Positions 52,189 through 61,120 of a stretch of 64,000 nt of DNA are shown piece by piece (the stretch's first letter is position 1; the number at the start of each line of letters is the position of its first letter). The translations under genes were made by a program, and so were the position numbers. The stretch is from Ordospora colligata OC4 (taxonomy: Eukaryota; Microsporidia; Ordosporidae), in contig NW_014575406.1 of assembly GCF_000803265.1 (NCBI RefSeq), forward strand, positions 164,602 to 228,601. Direction: 5' to 3'. The notes under the pieces are model-generated. The model had not been told where the DNA came from. It was given only the letters and a program-made list of their open reading frames with translations, and ran no database searches.

Positions 52189-55100
52189 TCAGACCAACAC
52201 TTCAAGTTTCAAATAAGTTGGCGGACTCATGTACTTGCGCCAAAGCTTCTGAATTACACTCACCATTATCGCAAGAGCATTAACAACTATAATCTTCACA
52301 AGGAAGAGATAGAATGGCTTTTGATACCTTAACAGCCCTTTTCTAATCATGAAATACACAATATAAACTATCAGAGATAGCGCAGATGAAAAATACATCA
52401 TAGGTGTCCTCTTTGTAGCCGTAAGCATCACCATGAGAATCTCATTGATCACCAAACATGTAAATGTCAAAGTCGATATAATGAAGAACTCCTGCTTCAG
52501 CAAATAAAATGCTATCATCATGATTGTTCCTTGATAGAAAGATATCAGTGTCCATACAGAAAAGTGTGTGTACGAAAGCAGCTTGTTTTCAATAAGCTCT
52601 TTGTGTAGTTCAGGAAACTTCATCACTACATTCCTACTGATGTCGCTCGAGCAAATAATCGAGAAAATCGGAAGGAACGAGTAAACAGTTACAAACATCA
52701 TCAGCAGCTCTCCTCTGAATAATCCTGAAGCAACAAATCCATTGAGCGAACAGAAGATTGCCTGAATAACAGCAAGAGTAAGTCCTCGGTGTATTATCAA
52801 GTGTGATATCTTTGCAGTCCTTTGATAAGAATTTCTTCCATGCCAGAACAGCAGATCTGAGATGTGGCAAAATTTATTGATGCTGAAGTCAGAAGCTAGC
52901 GATGCCTGATTGCCCTCCTTCCCAACAATTCCTATTCCCACATTGGCCTCCATGATCATTGAAACATCATTGCCTCCGTCTCCTACACAGCAAATACACT
53001 TCTTTGTTGCTTTCTTCAGTTCCCTTGCCATCACTGCTTTCTGAGTAGGCGTGTATCTGCATCCAATAACCGCCTCCATCTCGGACACAAGCTGTACAAA
53101 CTCACTCATGTAGCTATCTGTTATATATGAAAGGCTCTGCCCATCTATCACTAGTGAGTTGTAGTACGATCCTCTCAGAAGATCCAGCTTCTGCTTCACT
53201 TCTCCAATCGATTTTGCATTGCTGATCACCAGGTAGTTGCTGCCCCTGTGGAATATCCTCGATGACTTTGCAATCGAAATTGCTGTCTCTATCTTGTCTC
53301 CTGTGAGCATCCATATCTTCATTCCTGCATTCCTTAGGTTTTCAAGAGTAACCTTGACATCGTCTTGCAGCTTGTCTTCGACCCCTGTCAATCCAAGCAC
53401 ATCCATCTCTTTTTCTATCATTCCCATTGCCTCATTCAATGACTCCGCCCTGTCAACCAGGCTAACTCTAGCCTTGTTGTATGCATCTTCAAACTGAGAA
53501 AACTCTTCCAAAGAAAGCATCTTTTTTGCTATCACAAGCGTTCTTAATCCATCTCTAGCCATGTTATCTGCCTCTTCATCAACCCAATCATTGCTTTTAA
53601 TTATCTTGTTCATTACAACATCTGCGCCTTTCACAAAAAATAGAATCTCCTCATCATGCTTCACAATAATCCCCATCCGCTTTGTTTCGCTAGTGAATGG
53701 AAAAACATACAGTATCTGATACTCCTGGTCATCATTGAGAGGATCACGGATCACAATTGTGTTCCTGTCTCTTCTAAACAGCTTCATACCAACGCACTCA
53801 GTCCATTCAACAATCGCAATCTCATCAGGACTTGATGCCTGATAAATAACCTCATCACCAGACACTACCGGCGTGACATTATGACACACACTCAATGCCT
53901 GTACTAGATCATACACTCTTACATTAATGTCTCTTTTTCCTCTCGAAAACATTCCCTTCCCATTGCTTCTGCTTGTCAGCACCTTTGCAAGATTCTTGTT
54001 TATTTCCCTATTCAGTTCCTTTGTATAGCAGATCGTCCCAAGATGTATCTTCTTCATCTCCATCTCGTTCTTAGTTAGCGTGCCTGTCTTGTCCGTTAGT
54101 ACATACGATACACGCCCGAGCTCCTCAGGTAGACTTGTCGATCGCATAATCGCACCTTCAATTTTATCATCCGCAGAAATGTACCTTGCATAACAGTACC
54201 TTGCCCAATCAATATTGATTCTCAATGATATTGGAATCACAGACGAGAACAAAACAAGAAACCGGATAAAGACAATATCTGGTCGTGATCCAATTCCACA
54301 TATATAGGTGTATATTGCTGCAAGTATTACACAGCCAACACCTAGAACCTTCATGTATCCATTTAGCTCAAGCTCAATAATTCCAATTTTGTTCCTAGGT
54401 CGAGAAGTATTTAGAATCGCTCTTGCATCCTTCCCAGTGTATATGACACATCCAAGAACCGAGCATGTTGCAACTACGGTGCTCATCCAAATCACATTTT
54501 CATAGCCTAAGGGATGAGCATAATTCACTGTACATTTGTTATCTTTTGCATAATCCTGCATTTCCACATTGCTACATTCATTCATGACTAGTTCATCTTC
54601 ATTTTGCATGTGCTGTGATATCTCATCTTGGTTCTTTGTTCGACTATGCTCATCAGACGCTATCCACGAAACATCCTTGATAAAATTTTCATGGATTGTC
54701 TGATCACTTTCATCTCTTGCCTTGAATCCAAAGTCCAAGAATTTCTCAATCCTGTTCCCAATTCCTTCCTCCATATGCTCCTCCTCTGCAACTCCCTCAA
54801 GATCCTCCTCAGAAAATTTTCCGATCTTAATCTTCCCATTGAATGTATATATACTCTTGTTAGGCTCCTCTGCAAGGACACTCAGACAGCCTATCTCTTC
54901 AAAGGACGCTGACTGTATCTGTGGAACCACTAGCTTCTGCTTCCAATCAGTTTCCCCATCCAACTGATCTGTTCTAATAAATACCTGTCCGGTGGGATCC
55001 GATGTCTTCAATAATATCATATCTGCAGGCACTCTTTCATTCTTGTCGAGCACTATCAGGTCTCCAACCTGTATTTTACAACTGGAAACGCTCACAAATC

Positions 55101-55431
55101 CATCGTTTGTAAGCTTGGTATACAACTGGTTGTTGGTGACCTTGTCTCGCTCATATCGTTTGTAGTCTTCAACACCTTCCTTGAACAACGAAAACAACAA
55201 AACCATCATCCATGGCGCCACTGATGACATAGGTGATGACACAAGATATTCCTTTCTCATCTGTGTCATACATATGAAGAAAATAAACGTATTGAAGAAG
55301 TGCTCAAACTGTAGTCTCATCACAGCAAAGAAAAATGTGTACCATTTGTACTTTTGGTTTCTTATTATGTTCGGGGAGTATCTCTTTGTGCATTCCTTTG
55401 ATATATGCCTAAACCTTTGCATTGAATCCAT
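52189..55431 (-). CDS. NEO1: P4-ATPase phospholipid flippase, Neo1/ATP9 type
   Basis: Moves aminophospholipids to the cytosolic leaflet of Golgi/endosomal membranes. 1080 residues with about ten membrane segments. Phosphorylation site DKTGTLTKNE is near 445, ahead of which PEELGRVSYVL, and after which MKKIHLGTICYT, match the Neo1/ATP9 branch. The hinge GDGGNDVSMI is near 813. The first membrane pair (LQFEHFFNTFIFFICMTQ) is also Neo1-like; this branch works without a Cdc50 partner. A charged Asn/Asp-rich loop (about 215-300) interrupts the actuator region. ATG 55431 has GGGTTAGTG rather than CCC directly upstream. Confidence 0.92.
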   Translation of the reverse strand: MDSMQRFRHISKECTKRYSPNIIRNQKYKWYTFFFAVMRLQFEHFFNTFIFFICMTQMRKEYLVSSPMSSVAPWMMVLLFSLFKEGVEDYKRYERDKVTNNQLYTKLTNDGFVSVSSCKIQVGDLIVLDKNERVPADMILLKTSDPTGQVFIRTDQLDGETDWKQKLVVPQIQSASFEEIGCLSVLAEEPNKSIYTFNGKIKIGKFSEEDLEGVAEEEHMEEGIGNRIEKFLDFGFKARDESDQTIHENFIKDVSWIASDEHSRTKNQDEISQHMQNEDELVMNECSNVEMQDYAKDNKCTVNYAHPLGYENVIWMSTVVATCSVLGCVIYTGKDARAILNTSRPRNKIGIIELELNGYMKVLGVGCVILAAIYTYICGIGSRPDIVFIRFLVLFSSVIPISLRINIDWARYCYARYISADDKIEGAIMRSTSLPEELGRVSYVLTDKTGTLTKNEMEMKKIHLGTICYTKELNREINKNLAKVLTSRSNGKGMFSRGKRDINVRVYDLVQALSVCHNVTPVVSGDEVIYQASSPDEIAIVEWTECVGMKLFRRDRNTIVIRDPLNDDQEYQILYVFPFTSETKRMGIIVKHDEEILFFVKGADVVMNKIIKSNDWVDEEADNMARDGLRTLVIAKKMLSLEEFSQFEDAYNKARVSLVDRAESLNEAMGMIEKEMDVLGLTGVEDKLQDDVKVTLENLRNAGMKIWMLTGDKIETAISIAKSSRIFHRGSNYLVISNAKSIGEVKQKLDLLRGSYYNSLVIDGQSLSYITDSYMSEFVQLVSEMEAVIGCRYTPTQKAVMARELKKATKKCICCVGDGGNDVSMIMEANVGIGIVGKEGNQASLASDFSINKFCHISDLLFWHGRNSYQRTAKISHLIIHRGLTLAVIQAIFCSLNGFVASGLFRGELLMMFVTVYSFLPIFSIICSSDISRNVVMKFPELHKELIENKLLSYTHFSVWTLISFYQGTIMMIAFYLLKQEFFIISTLTFTCLVINEILMVMLTATKRTPMMYFSSALSLIVYIVYFMIRKGLLRYQKPFYLFLVKIIVVNALAIMVSVIQKLWRKYMSPPTYLKLEVLV

Positions 55432-55672
55432 CACTAACCCTTACTCTTAACTGTGTTATATTTGTGTTTCTTTATTTGTTCTTTTAAAAACATTGCAGAT
55501 GATTGGCTTGATTTGCATAAACATCAATCATTGGTGTATTTTGTTTCATATTCAGTATACAGATACTCAATATGAATGCTTATAGTATATATAAGCTGTA
55601 TTCAAAGTACCGAAATACACCGGACGCAGTTGAAAAGATGGAATTGCAAACACACTAAGCCCCTACTACGAA
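55432..55672. promoter_or_regulatory. divergent gap, flippase / Rab
   Basis: 241 AT-rich bases with no ORF. The flippase side has a GGG motif beside its ATG; the Rab side has AAGCCCCTACTACGAA ending at ATG 55673. TATATATAAG at about 55588 could act as a TATA-like element, but this is only a guess. Confidence 0.4.
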
Positions 55673-56287
55673 ATGTCCATATCTAAGATAGACTACCGAT
55701 ACAAGATAATTGTCCTTGGCGAAAGTGATGTTGGGAAGACGTGCTTGCTTCACAAATACAAGGAGGACGACTTCAAGCAGTCACTAATGACAACTATAGG
55801 TGTGGATACTGTCTCTAAGAGTATTGTTCTGGATGGGAAGAATATAATGCTGAATATCTGGGATACAGCAGGACAAGAAAGATTTTTTTCAATAACAAAG
55901 AGCTATTATAGAAATGCAGACGGAATCCTGCTGGTATTCGATGTGAGTGATGAAAGGACGTTTTCGTGTGTTGACAGATGGGTTAGCAGAATCAGAGAGG
56001 AAACATCGAATGTCCCGCTTTTTCTTGTAGGGAATAAAAAGGACAAGGTGGCAAGCTCAACCTATAATGCAATGGAAAATAAATTCAAGCAGAAGGCTGA
56101 ACAGATAGGCGCTCGATATTACACTACAAGCGCAAAGACCGGTGAGAACGTAAGCTGCATATTTGAAGACATGGCTACAGATCTATTGGAAAAACAAGCA
56201 CTTGGAAGGAGATGGGATCCTCAGAATCTGTTTGTGCTTCCAAAGGGTACAAAAAGAGATAGAATCAAGCACAAGTGTTGTTTTTGA
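55673..56287 (+). CDS. Rab GTPase
   Basis: Small GTPase of vesicle traffic, 204 residues. GESDVGKTCLL (16-26) is the P-loop, TTIGVD the switch I effector region, WDTAGQERF (about 65-73) switch II, NKKD (about 123) and TSAKTG (about 152). It ends in KCCF, so the cysteines can be geranylgeranylated (CCX type). The subfamily is not clear; Rab1/Rab8-like features mix with a diverged C-terminus (LGRRWDPQNLFVLPKGTK). GDI at 9080 and the PRA1 protein at 17128 are likely partners. The start is after AAGCCCCTACTACGAA. Confidence 0.93.
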   Translation: MSISKIDYRYKIIVLGESDVGKTCLLHKYKEDDFKQSLMTTIGVDTVSKSIVLDGKNIMLNIWDTAGQERFFSITKSYYRNADGILLVFDVSDERTFSCVDRWVSRIREETSNVPLFLVGNKKDKVASSTYNAMENKFKQKAEQIGARYYTTSAKTGENVSCIFEDMATDLLEKQALGRRWDPQNLFVLPKGTKRDRIKHKCCF

Positions 56288-56379
56288 GCATTTTACCATT
56301 CCACTATGTTCTCCGATTTATTATAAACATGTTAATATAATCTTTAATATCGATTTCATTGGAGCCATTATCCAGTCTG

Positions 56380-57240
56380 TTACTGAATGTGCTTGGCAAC
56401 TAGAATCTTGTCTTGATGCTTTTCAAGTGAATTGTCCCACCCAGAAATGTATGTTGCTTTGATTTTACGTATTTTAGTTCCAACTTCTACCTTACCAACT
56501 ACAGTATTTGTATTCAGGTCCCATATGCAAATGGTGCCTTCTTCACTTGCAGAATATAAGTACTTCCCACAGAAGCTTATTTCCAGGCCAATTATTGCGC
56601 TTTTGTGATATGCCATGGTTATTGGCTCTCTACTGCTTGTGTTTGAACAGAATATCCTCCCATCACATCCTCCACAGTATATATTTGTAAGGAGTGGGTC
56701 TGTGCATATCTTGGTTATTCTTTCAGGCATGTATATCCGAAGACTTTTCTTTCCTTTAGAGTACAAAGAAACCTCATGTTCTATGGATGTCAAAAGCACA
56801 TCTCGTATGTAGTAATGCGTGTTTGCAGCATATCTATCCTTCAATTCGAGTGTTTCTATTGAATATACAGATAGTCTTTCATTTTCCTGCACTCCAATAT
56901 CTTGACCGATGGCTCCAAGGCGCCCATCAAAGTGATCTGCAATAACTTGCGTCTTCTTTCCATCCCACACTACAATTGACTCATTCGAAAGAACAATCAT
57001 CTGATCGCCAATAATTAAAAGATCAGAGATACTTCCGCTGTATTCAATCTCATGATGGATCTTAAAAGGCAAGAGCCGATACACTTTAATGCCATTGTCA
57101 GACACATACAGGTACTTTGCAAATGGAGACTCCTGAACAGCAGCTACTGAATTCACAAGGATTATTTTTGCTGTGTGAGGCAGCTTAACCTCCTTCACTG
57201 CATCTGTTTCCACAACCAAACTAGACTCGTATTCGGTCAT
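56380..57240 (-). CDS. WD40 protein, Ipi3/WDR18-like (tentative)
   Basis: 286 residues of WD40-type beta propeller with most repeats degenerate. The best part is near the C-terminus: ITKICTDPLLTNIYCGGCDGRIF, then HKSAIIGLEISFCGKYLYSASEEGTICIWDL. This is close to the Ipi3/WDR18 repeats ('laldp.e..lf.GgsdG.I' followed by 'H...vt.LalS.dG..L.SgseDg.v.vWd'). Ipi3 belongs to the Rix1 complex of pre-60S maturation. TAGCCCGTGAAACAGTAG precedes the start. Another WD protein is quite possible. Confidence 0.5.
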   Translation of the reverse strand: MTEYESSLVVETDAVKEVKLPHTAKIILVNSVAAVQESPFAKYLYVSDNGIKVYRLLPFKIHHEIEYSGSISDLLIIGDQMIVLSNESIVVWDGKKTQVIADHFDGRLGAIGQDIGVQENERLSVYSIETLELKDRYAANTHYYIRDVLLTSIEHEVSLYSKGKKSLRIYMPERITKICTDPLLTNIYCGGCDGRIFCSNTSSREPITMAYHKSAIIGLEISFCGKYLYSASEEGTICIWDLNTNTVVGKVEVGTKIRKIKATYISGWDNSLEKHQDKILVAKHIQ

Positions 57241-57325
57241 CTACTGTTTCACGGGCTACACTAACAACCATTTATACAATATAAAAACATAAAATTAACA
57301 AAATAGACATCCGTAAATCCACTAT

Positions 57326-57969
57326 TTAATCAGTGCTACTGCTGCTTCTCTTGCTGCTGAAGCTTGATGTCCTTGAAGCTGGCCTTTCATACGCCGGGCT
57401 TGCAGACAAGGCTACATTGTTAAGCTTACTGTTGTTGATCCTGGTGATTGCGTCGTCTCTCTCCTTGTGCGTGCTATACTCTGCAAAAACATATCCACTG
57501 CGCTTCTCCAGGCCAGAAATTGTACATTTCCCCAGGAGTTTTGAAAGATCATCCTTGTCCGCATCCAGTGGAATCCCTGAAACATAAACTTTCTTCTCTG
57601 AAATAACTCCTTTCTCTCCAAACTTCTGTGCCCTCTTCTTTGCATATCTCAAGTTCTTCACTGCTCCTGCAATCTTTATCGTTCCATCTCCGAACGCATT
57701 CTCAGTGATATCTACTGAGTCGAACTCAATATAGGCCACCTTCATGCCTTCCTCCTTTCCTTTCTTCTGCTTCAAAAGCTTAACGCCAATTCTAAAGTTA
57801 GTATCAGAAACAATCGTTGTCATCACAGTTCAGTTTCACGAACCAAGGATATTTCTCTCATCACTTACATATCTGTCTCATACTTAGAAAACGCATCCAG
57901 AACCACTCTTATCTTTGTGGATGGCTGTAAATCAGGTATTGCAAGCTGATTCGTCTTTTTCATCTGCAT
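57326..57969 (-). CDS. two-RRM RNA-binding protein encoded by two exons
   Basis: Exon 1 is 57969-57869 and exon 2 is 57791-57326 (minus strand), giving 188 residues after removal of a 77-base intron. RRM1 is complete only when spliced: exon 1 supplies strand 1 (RNP2-like QLAIPDL) and helix 1 (KIRVVLDAFSKY), and exon 2 supplies RNP1 (MKVAYIEF) and the rest. RRM2 (about 95-165) has KVYVSGIPL and SGYVFAEYS. The tail is Ser/Arg-rich (RTSSFSSKRSSSS), as in SR or Npl3-like proteins. AACCCCAGAAG abuts ATG 57969. A caller ignoring introns would start at ATG 57823 inside the intron and lose half of RRM1. Exact orthology unknown. Confidence 0.8.
57792..57868 (-). other. spliceosomal intron, 77 bases
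   Basis: Reading the minus strand: donor GTAAGT, and TACTAAC five bases before the intron end, followed by the acceptor TTTAG. Both the consensus branch site and the tiny branch-to-acceptor distance are typical of microsporidian introns. Retention would stop translation at the TAA within GTAAGT. Confidence 0.85.
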
Positions 57970-58017
57970 CTTCTGGGGTTCATTTTTGTTATAATTAAAT
58001 AGCAATTTTTTCCTTCT

Positions 58018-58860
58018 CTATTGCATTTCAATCATATTCAAAATCCCGTCATCCCCTCCACTGATTATCCTATTCTTCTTTGCATCGTATGCTATGCTAT
58101 TTATGCAATCTGAATGGATGTTCTCCATCGACTCTATCAGGTTCAGGTTTTCATTAACTATTCCAATACTTTGCCTATTCAGAATATATGCAACCCCACA
58201 TCCTATCTCGCATATGGAGTAGATTGGAAACATCGACATCTTCTTGGTGATCTCGAGTTCCCATCCATTCCCTAGGCTATATACACTTATGATCCCATAT
58301 TCAGTCGCACAGAACATCTTTTGCTTATGAAATGCTATGCACCATACAGTGTTGCTCTCGTCTATCGACTGCATTAGTTCCCAACTATCATCATAATCAA
58401 ACCTGTCATACACTTTCACTGTGTTGTCGTATCCATATGTAAATAACATTCCATTGTGGAATTTGCATCCCTTGACGTCATGTAAGTGATCTTCTATTAT
58501 TTTGTCGACCTCAATTTCTCCATAAAGCTTTATTATCCAGACAGATTTTCCTCTAGTAGCCATTGCAAGGTGCTTTCCATCCTCAGAAAATGCCACACAC
58601 TTGATTTCTGTGTCTGGCCCTTCAATGACATCCATAACCTTGTCATTGTGCAGAAGCACTGCCGTGCAATCATAGCTTCCACAACATATATAATCGCCAT
58701 GACTTGCTATTGTTCTTACAGACTTTTTGCATTTACATAGCACTGTATCTGTGTCCTGATTCACAAGTGTTCCTGACGTTCCTCCGGTGTACACACTGTC
58801 TCTGACATGCACAGTCAATATTTTCTCATTCAGAGCCTTTGATGTGATTGTGTATTTCAT
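58018..58860 (-). CDS. CIA1: cytosolic Fe-S assembly WD40 protein Cia1/CIAO1
   Basis: Scaffold of the CIA targeting complex, which delivers iron-sulfur clusters to cytosolic and nuclear proteins. Seven WD40 blades in about 280 residues with no other domain, as in the family. Blades 3-5 give the match: TEIKCVAFSEDGKHLAMATRGKSVWII, DHLHDVKGCKFHNGMLFTYGYDNTVKVY and NTVWCIAFHKQKMFCATEYG. ATG 58860 (MKYTITSKAL) fits the family N-terminus; an ATG ten codons upstream is in frame. It is divergent from the PP2A-A gene. Confidence 0.82.
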   Translation of the reverse strand: MKYTITSKALNEKILTVHVRDSVYTGGTSGTLVNQDTDTVLCKCKKSVRTIASHGDYICCGSYDCTAVLLHNDKVMDVIEGPDTEIKCVAFSEDGKHLAMATRGKSVWIIKLYGEIEVDKIIEDHLHDVKGCKFHNGMLFTYGYDNTVKVYDRFDYDDSWELMQSIDESNTVWCIAFHKQKMFCATEYGIISVYSLGNGWELEITKKMSMFPIYSICEIGCGVAYILNRQSIGIVNENLNLIESMENIHSDCINSIAYDAKKNRIISGGDDGILNMIEMQ

Positions 58861-58931
58861 GCCATGGATCTTTTTTGTACAATTACACATGCATAAAATG
58901 GTTCAAGGTTTGCATTGCAGAGCCCTTTCAA

Positions 58932-60332
58932 ATGGCTGGTAATGAAATTTCAGACCTTGTAGAGAAGTTCAGTGCACATGGTTTGGCATCCATTGATAAG
59001 CTTGAGCTGCTTGTTGGGATAGACAAAATGCTCAATGATGCATTGATAAACCATCTAGGAACCATACTTCCTGAAGTGGCACACTTGGATGTGTGTGAGA
59101 TGATGCTTCTTGAGGAGCCTGAAAAGACCAAGCCGCTGATTGAAAGGATTTTAAATGTGTTTCCATCAAGTGTAGAGGAGTTTGTAGGCAGGCTTCTGAG
59201 GTCATCTTTTTACACACAGCGTCAGGCAGTTGCATGGGTGGCACTAAGGTTTGGATGTGAAGAGGTAAAGAGTATAGTGAAGGCGTGTATAAATGATACG
59301 TCTGTGCCAGTGGTAAGGAGCACAGTATCTGCGCTTGAGGAGTGCGATGGACAGCCATTTAATGACGATGAACTTGCTGATATTGTAGAAGAGCTGCATA
59401 GGAGCTGGTCTGAGTGTGTGCAATGTATGGCACCTGATGTAATTGTGTTGATAAAGAAAAAGACACGGTTTGTTGCAGAAACATGTGTTTCAAATTCATG
59501 GAGACGAAGATATGCTATTGTAAAGAAAATTGAGAAGCTCTGTGACGATGATATAGCAACTGTTTATTTGTATCTTTCTGAGGATCCGGAGGAAGAGATC
59601 AGAATATGCCTTGCAAAGAGCATGGAGCATGTAAAGGACTGGAGTGGGTTTGTGTCATTGTTTTTAAGAGACAGCAGTCCAACAGTAAGGGCCTTGGCAA
59701 TTCAAGCAGTGGGATGCCGAGAAGAGTTTCAGGAAGTACTGAAAGATGTTATTTCTGATGGAAACTGGGAGGTTAGGAAAGCATTGCTGTGTGTGCAGAA
59801 GGCGGAGATGTACAGGAATGTGGTTGTTCCACTCATTAACTCGCTCCAACAGTCTCCAAATTGGAGGATGCGCAAGGAGGTTCTGGAGTCGATTGTGCAG
59901 ACTTCGAAGCAGGATGAGCGACTTCTGTATGAGTTTCTATCGAAGTATCTTCTTGGATATCTTCATGACCGCGTGCATGATATAAGAAAAGAGGCATCAA
60001 TAAGTATAGGAGAGCTTGTTAAGATATATAGCTGGACATATGAATGGCATACAGAGATAGAGACTGCAGTTGTATCTAAAAGCTATTTGCACAGAATAAC
60101 ATCGGTTTGTGCAGCTCTTTCATTTGACGAAGTCCATGGAACAAACTTTATAAAAAGGCTGCTGAATGACAAAGTAGTCAATGTAAAGCTAAGTGTACTG
60201 AAGGTTATTGATTTATCTGTAATGGATCAAGAGATTAGAAGCATGGTTATGGACATGTGTGAAAGCAATGACAGGGATTTACAGGCCATGGCAAGACGTG
60301 TAGCCAATGTAGAGTTGCATGAGGTGATTTGA
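58932..60332 (+). CDS. TPD3: PP2A scaffold subunit A (HEAT repeats)
   Basis: Structural subunit of protein phosphatase 2A that holds the catalytic and B subunits. The 466 residues form tandem HEAT repeats. Diagnostic runs are PNWRMRKEVLESI, YLHDRVHDIRKEASISIGELVKIYSWTYEW, and KSYLHRITSVCAAL. These match the C-terminal half of PR65 ('NWRvR', 'D.VysIReaA...l..L...fG.eWa', 'pnYLhRmT.L'). About 12 repeats can be counted, against 15 in PR65 (589 residues), the N-terminal ones being weakest. ATG 58932 is right after GAGCCCTTTCAA; the frame opens further upstream without support. Confidence 0.88.
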   Translation: MAGNEISDLVEKFSAHGLASIDKLELLVGIDKMLNDALINHLGTILPEVAHLDVCEMMLLEEPEKTKPLIERILNVFPSSVEEFVGRLLRSSFYTQRQAVAWVALRFGCEEVKSIVKACINDTSVPVVRSTVSALEECDGQPFNDDELADIVEELHRSWSECVQCMAPDVIVLIKKKTRFVAETCVSNSWRRRYAIVKKIEKLCDDDIATVYLYLSEDPEEEIRICLAKSMEHVKDWSGFVSLFLRDSSPTVRALAIQAVGCREEFQEVLKDVISDGNWEVRKALLCVQKAEMYRNVVVPLINSLQQSPNWRMRKEVLESIVQTSKQDERLLYEFLSKYLLGYLHDRVHDIRKEASISIGELVKIYSWTYEWHTEIETAVVSKSYLHRITSVCAALSFDEVHGTNFIKRLLNDKVVNVKLSVLKVIDLSVMDQEIRSMVMDMCESNDRDLQAMARRVANVELHEVI

Positions 60333-60397
60333 TAAATAAAATATGTGTGTTTAGTAGAGTGTAATATATAAATTGTGTTTGCAGCTGACCTTCATCA

Positions 60398-61030
60398 ATG
60401 AATGATCCGAATGCCTTTGAGCATGAATTTGTGCATAAATTCTATGAAGAAAATGCATCAGAATTTTCAGACACAAGAAGGAAGCATTGGGGAATGACAA
60501 GAAAGTTTTTTGATATGTATTACACACCTGATTCACTAGTTTTGGATGCTGGATGTGGCAATGGACGATCGTTTATTGTTCCGGGTATTATTGGGCTTGA
60601 TTATTGCGGCAGTTTGTTGGAAGATGCAGCAAGAGTCGAATGTATGGGATTGGTAAGAGGAGATGTCCTAAACATGGCTTTTGGAGACAATAGTTTTGAC
60701 TTAGTAATGAGTGTTGCAGTGATACATCACTTTAGTACGAGTTGCCGAAGAAAAGAGGCAATGAATGAGATGAGAAGGGTTCTTAAGGATGGAGGAAAGA
60801 TGCTGTTGTATGTGTGGGGTGATGCAGTAAGTAGCAAGAGAAAGTTTTCTCGTGCGCATGATATGTCTGATGGAGATTACTTTGCATCGTGGAAACTTCG
60901 GAGTGACATCAAGAGATATTATTATTTGTATAGTATCCAAGAGTTGTTAATGCTTTGCGAATCAACAGGATTTAAGGTAATTGATCATGGAGCGGAGGAG
61001 GAGAGTTTGTTTGTTATTTTAGAGAAGTAG
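60398..61030 (+). CDS. TRM9: tRNA uridine methyltransferase Trm9
   Basis: S-adenosylmethionine-dependent enzyme that completes mcm5U at the wobble position of certain tRNAs, with Trm112. EHEFVHKFYEENASEFSDTRRKHW at the N-terminus is the Trm9 opening. The SAM motif is LVLDAGCGNGRS (about 47-58). FDLVMSVAVIHHFST and RREAM-type RRKEAMNEMRRVLKDGG follow, then LLYVWGD. 210 residues (yeast 279). The C-terminal catalytic segment (YYLYSIQELLMLCESTGF) is present. Rather than CCC, TGACCTTCATCA precedes the start. Confidence 0.93.
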   Translation: MNDPNAFEHEFVHKFYEENASEFSDTRRKHWGMTRKFFDMYYTPDSLVLDAGCGNGRSFIVPGIIGLDYCGSLLEDAARVECMGLVRGDVLNMAFGDNSFDLVMSVAVIHHFSTSCRRKEAMNEMRRVLKDGGKMLLYVWGDAVSSKRKFSRAHDMSDGDYFASWKLRSDIKRYYYLYSIQELLMLCESTGFKVIDHGAEEESLFVILEK

Positions 61031-61120
61031 ATGGACTAGTAGAAGATGTAAGTACATCAGTGTGTAGGTGATATTTTGATGTGCAATGAAACAACAAATG
61101 GATAATTAGGAGCCCTTTAA

